Source: Lachnoclostridium sp. UBA1781
GTDB lineage: Bacteria > Bacillota > Clostridia > Lachnospirales > Lachnospiraceae
Length of the DNA: 8,052 nt
Assembly (NCBI GenBank): GCA_002315495.1
Contig: DCGJ01000140.1
Span: 1 to 8,052 of the forward strand
Direction of reading: 5' to 3'
A model generated the notes under the pieces. It did not search any database. It saw nothing but the letters and a program-made list of their open reading frames with translations, and was not told the DNA's origin. Positions 6,109 through 8,052 of this stretch are shown here, piece by piece (the first letter of the stretch is position 1; every line of letters begins with the position of its first letter). A program made the position numbers and the translations under genes.

Positions 6109-7502
6109 TGGCGGAAACATGTACAGTTGGGGTGATCGCCGATGTTCATGGGAACCAAAGAGCACTGGCGGCCACAATCGACGCTATGATAACGAAGGGC
6201 TGTACAATGTTCTTCCTGTTGGGGGACTATGTATCCGATACCGCAGGCAATCGGGAAACGATGGATATGCTTTATGAACTCAGAGAGCATTTTCCTTGCT
6301 ATGCTCTTCGTGGAAACCGGGAGGAATATCTGATTTCTCATCGGAGGGTACTTCGGGGAGAAGCGGAAGGACCGGAATGGCTTGCGAACTCGGCGAGCGG
6401 AAACCTTTTGTATGCTTATGGGCAGATGACGGAGCAAGATTTGGACTGGTTTGAAGCACTTCCGATTACGTTTCGGTTTGAGCAGGAGGGACTGCCGGCC
6501 ATTACCTGCTGTCATGGTTCGCCGACGAATACAAGAGAACTTCTTCAGCTTACGGAGGAGCCGGTACAGAAGGTTTTAGCAGCACTGGATACAGATTACT
6601 TAATTGCAGGGCATACGCATCACCAGGGGGTGGCAGTGCATGCAGGAAAAACCTATGTGAATACGGGCTCCTGTGGTTTGTCCATCGACGACCAAGGGTA
6701 TGCACACAGCGTCATTTTACACGGAGAAGCGGGAAAATGGACGCCGGAACTGTTACGTGTTCGCTTTGATGTAAATGCGGTTATTTCCGACCTGTTTACA
6801 TCCGGGCTTTACGAAATGGCGCCCTGGTTTATGAATAATAACATTCATATCCTTCTTCGAGGAATTGATCGGACATCGGAAATGGTTGTGCGGGCGATGG
6901 AACTATCGAAGGAAAAGGGGCAAAAAGAAGGAAATGCGGAGCATTTTCAGTGGCCCTTCATTCCGGAGGAATGCTTTGAACAAGCGGCATCTCAGGTGGG
7001 GATTAAAGACTATTCGTATATGCGTGGTCTGCGTGTGGCAAAGTGTTCCGATATGGAAAAGGTTTTGGCCCATTATCATTCGCTGATTAGCGGTGCGTCT
7101 CTTTGGAGTGAGGATTATCCGAATAGAGAGACTGCCGAATTTGATATCAGCAGAAACTCCCTGTTTTTGATGGAGAATTCGGAGGGAGAAGTGATTGGAA
7201 CCGTTTCCATTGACGACGATCCCGATGTGTGTGCATTACCTTTTTGGAATCCGCTGTTGGAACCGGTGGGAGAGTTGTCCCGACTGGGAGTGAGAAAGGA
7301 CCTGCACGGAAAAGGAATCGGTCGAATGTTAATGGCCTATGCCATAAACGAACTTCGAAACCGTGGCTTTTCGGGAGTTCACATTTTGGTCGTTCCGAAT
7401 CACGAGGTAGCACTTCGTTCTTACGAGGTGTTCGGCTATTGCAAGGCGGGGGAATGTGAGTTGTTCGGACATCAATATGCCTGCTTTGAGAAAGAGTTGT
7501 AG
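6108..7502 (+). CDS. Calcineurin-like metallophosphoesterase fused to GNAT N-acetyltransferase
   Basis: A 464-residue cytosolic fusion. Residues about 5-225 carry the full metallophosphoesterase signature: D12-x-H14 (ADVHGN), GD ending at D40, GNRE (69-72), H136 (CCHGSP) and GHTH (168-171). This arrangement resembles YfcE/MJ0936-type phosphodiesterases with a two-metal site. A helical segment (about 225-300) follows. Residues about 303-464 form a GNAT domain: LFLMENSEGEVIGTVSID (352-369), the acetyl-CoA loop LGVRKDLHGKGIGRML (393-408), and NHEVALRSYEVFGY (431-444). The loop has His400 where Arg/Gln is usual. Substrates of both halves are unknown. The ATG at 6108 overlaps the preceding TGA by one base, with AAGGA 6 bases upstream; the GTG at 6105 is in frame but too close to that site. 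The fusion suggests linked hydrolysis and acetylation of one small molecule or pathway, which is inference. Confidence 0.85.
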   Translation: MAETCTVGVIADVHGNQRALAATIDAMITKGCTMFFLLGDYVSDTAGNRETMDMLYELREHFPCYALRGNREEYLISHRRVLRGEAEGPEWLANSASGNLLYAYGQMTEQDLDWFEALPITFRFEQEGLPAITCCHGSPTNTRELLQLTEEPVQKVLAALDTDYLIAGHTHHQGVAVHAGKTYVNTGSCGLSIDDQGYAHSVILHGEAGKWTPELLRVRFDVNAVISDLFTSGLYEMAPWFMNNNIHILLRGIDRTSEMVVRAMELSKEKGQKEGNAEHFQWPFIPEECFEQAASQVGIKDYSYMRGLRVAKCSDMEKVLAHYHSLISGASLWSEDYPNRETAEFDISRNSLFLMENSEGEVIGTVSIDDDPDVCALPFWNPLLEPVGELSRLGVRKDLHGKGIGRMLMAYAINELRNRGFSGVHILVVPNHEVALRSYEVFGYCKAGECELFGHQYACFEKEL

Positions 7503-7550
7503 AAAGGAAAGCCGATATTGGTTCAGCACGTAAGAAAGAAGGAAACGTAT

Positions 7551-7926
7551 ATGGAAAATAACAATTACAAACCACGTATACCTGACATTTTTGAGGCACT
7601 ATTTGATATTTGTTATCTGTTTGCTACCACAGAATAACTGGACTACAGATGAAGGTAATATGAAGCTCTCTATTATTAGAAATAGTGTTTTTGCCGTTAC
7701 GGGGATAGGAGTGATTATTCTTTATGCCATTTCGGGGAATACCTATGACTATCATATGACAAGAATGGTTGTAGCAATTCTGATTTCATTTGGCTGCTAT
7801 CTTCCTGTTACGCTTCTTAGCAAGAAGAAGCCGATGATAGGAATGCTTATGATTCCAAAGACCTGTGCATATATCTGGGTGATTGTGATGGGATTGCAAT
7901 TGCTGCAGATCATACCGGGGAAATAA
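7551..7926 (+). pseudogene. Small multi-pass membrane protein gene, broken by probable internal deletion
   Basis: Two pieces in different frames look like parts of one clostridial membrane protein. The first, from ATG 7551 with AAGGA (7539-7543) 7 bases upstream, reads 28 residues, MENNNYKPRIPDIFEALFDI and so on, to a TAA at 7635-7637. The in-frame TTG 7518 behind AAAGGAAA is an alternative start. The second, one frame over, is open from about 7591 to 7926. It contains ICLLPQNNW, then RNSVFAVTGIGVIILYAISG, MVVAILISFGCYLPVTLL and a third hydrophobic helix ending in LQLLQIIPGK. From memory, intact relatives have RIPDI near the start and LCLxPQNxW after several further helices, so the section between seems deleted with a frame shift. 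The ATG at 7660 could still yield an 88-residue, three-helix product behind a weak GAAGG. The family recognition is from memory; two separate small genes is the alternative. Confidence 0.6.
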
Positions 7927-8032
7927 TATGTAGAGGTGATACTTGTAAAATTGTAGGATTTATTAAGTCGTATGGAGACGAGCTATCGTAGCTTGGAATC
8001 TTGAAATCTTTAAGTACAAATAATACGATTCA
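7927..8032. other. Noncoding stretch with a short hairpin
   Basis: No coding frame longer than about ten codons is supported. A perfect 5-bp stem AGCTA-TCG-TAGCT (7981-7993) extends to 7 pairs with a G-T wobble (7979-7995), but no T tract follows, so it is not a convincing terminator. The stretch probably forms the 3' untranslated end of the transcript. Confidence 0.5.
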
Positions 8033-8052
8033 GAGGGCATTTCGATGTCCTC
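8033..8052 (+). terminator. Hairpin at window edge, probable terminator (truncated)
   Basis: GAGGGCAT (8033-8040) pairs with ATGTCCTC (8045-8052) around a TTCG tetraloop, eight pairs with one G-T wobble. Any T tract would lie just outside the window. Stable UUCG-looped stems are common terminators, and the position suits the end of the 3780-7926 transcription unit. Confidence 0.6.

Noticed and set aside
6054..6515. 153-codon open frame on the - strand
   Set aside because: Antisense to the phosphoesterase metal-site motifs, with composition typical of a reverse-frame shadow (Arg, Cys, His rich).
7147..7599. 150-codon open frame on the - strand
   Set aside because: Antisense to the GNAT domain, with no recognisable domain or start signal.
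7955..7998. Ten-codon frame starting at ATG 7973
   Set aside because: Too short, with no proper ribosome binding site and no resemblance to a known small peptide.
8001..8029. Promoter-like TTGAAA-17-TACGAT
   Set aside because: The -10 is poor and the predicted start would fall directly at a hairpin at the window edge, so a terminator reading fits better; what follows is not visible.
1..8052. CRISPR arrays, tRNA or rRNA genes, insertion sequences
   Set aside because: No regularly spaced repeats beyond the 22-bp operator pair, no cloverleaf-like sequence and no transposase or terminal inverted repeats were found by reading.

Overview
The window looks like Gram-positive Clostridia, most likely Lachnospiraceae. 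The grounds are mid-range base composition, strong AAGGAG-type ribosome binding sites, Rho-independent terminators, two lipoprotein signal peptides, a TAXI-type binding protein, a GltS symporter and a clostridial-looking small membrane protein. This assignment rests on protein character alone; no search was run. All supported genes are on the + strand.

Left part (1-2315): the last 58 codons of an MMPL/RND-type membrane exporter are followed after 2 bases by a 685-residue cytosolic TIM-barrel glycoside hydrolase (GHL6 / alpha-L-fucosidase-like, with a GATase-like second domain). The unit ends in a long A/T-flanked hairpin terminator. Next comes a monocistronic secreted lipoprotein esterase (2357-3469). 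It starts at TTG, carries a Thr/Glu/Ala-rich tether and a Ser-Asp-His triad, and ends in its own terminator.

Intergenic part (3470-3779): this is not empty. A good sigma-A-type promoter is overlaid by four GTTAG/CTAAC half-sites spaced exactly 11 bp apart in alternating orientation. About 100 bp downstream is a strong terminator, with no plausible reading frame between. This looks like a repressor-controlled small RNA or an attenuated leader. A second, extended -10 promoter candidate lies nearer the next gene.

Central part (3780-7502): three tightly packed genes. The first is a lipoprotein TAXI solute-binding domain fused in one frame to a complete GltS-type sodium/glutamate symporter. The second encodes a 74-residue acidic protein of unknown function with two copies of a GAFP-centred motif. 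The third is a calcineurin-like metallophosphoesterase fused to a GNAT acetyltransferase. The first gap is 13 bases and the second junction is a 1-base stop/start overlap, so the three are probably co-transcribed and translationally linked. The TAXI-GltS fusion with its small partner is the best candidate here for an undescribed system: a binding-protein-dependent secondary transporter made from two families normally found apart.

Right part (7503-8052): the remains of a small multi-pass membrane protein gene. Its amino-terminal and carboxy-terminal pieces lie in different frames, consistent with an internal out-of-frame deletion. A noncoding stretch follows, and a hairpin at the window edge is probably the operon terminator.
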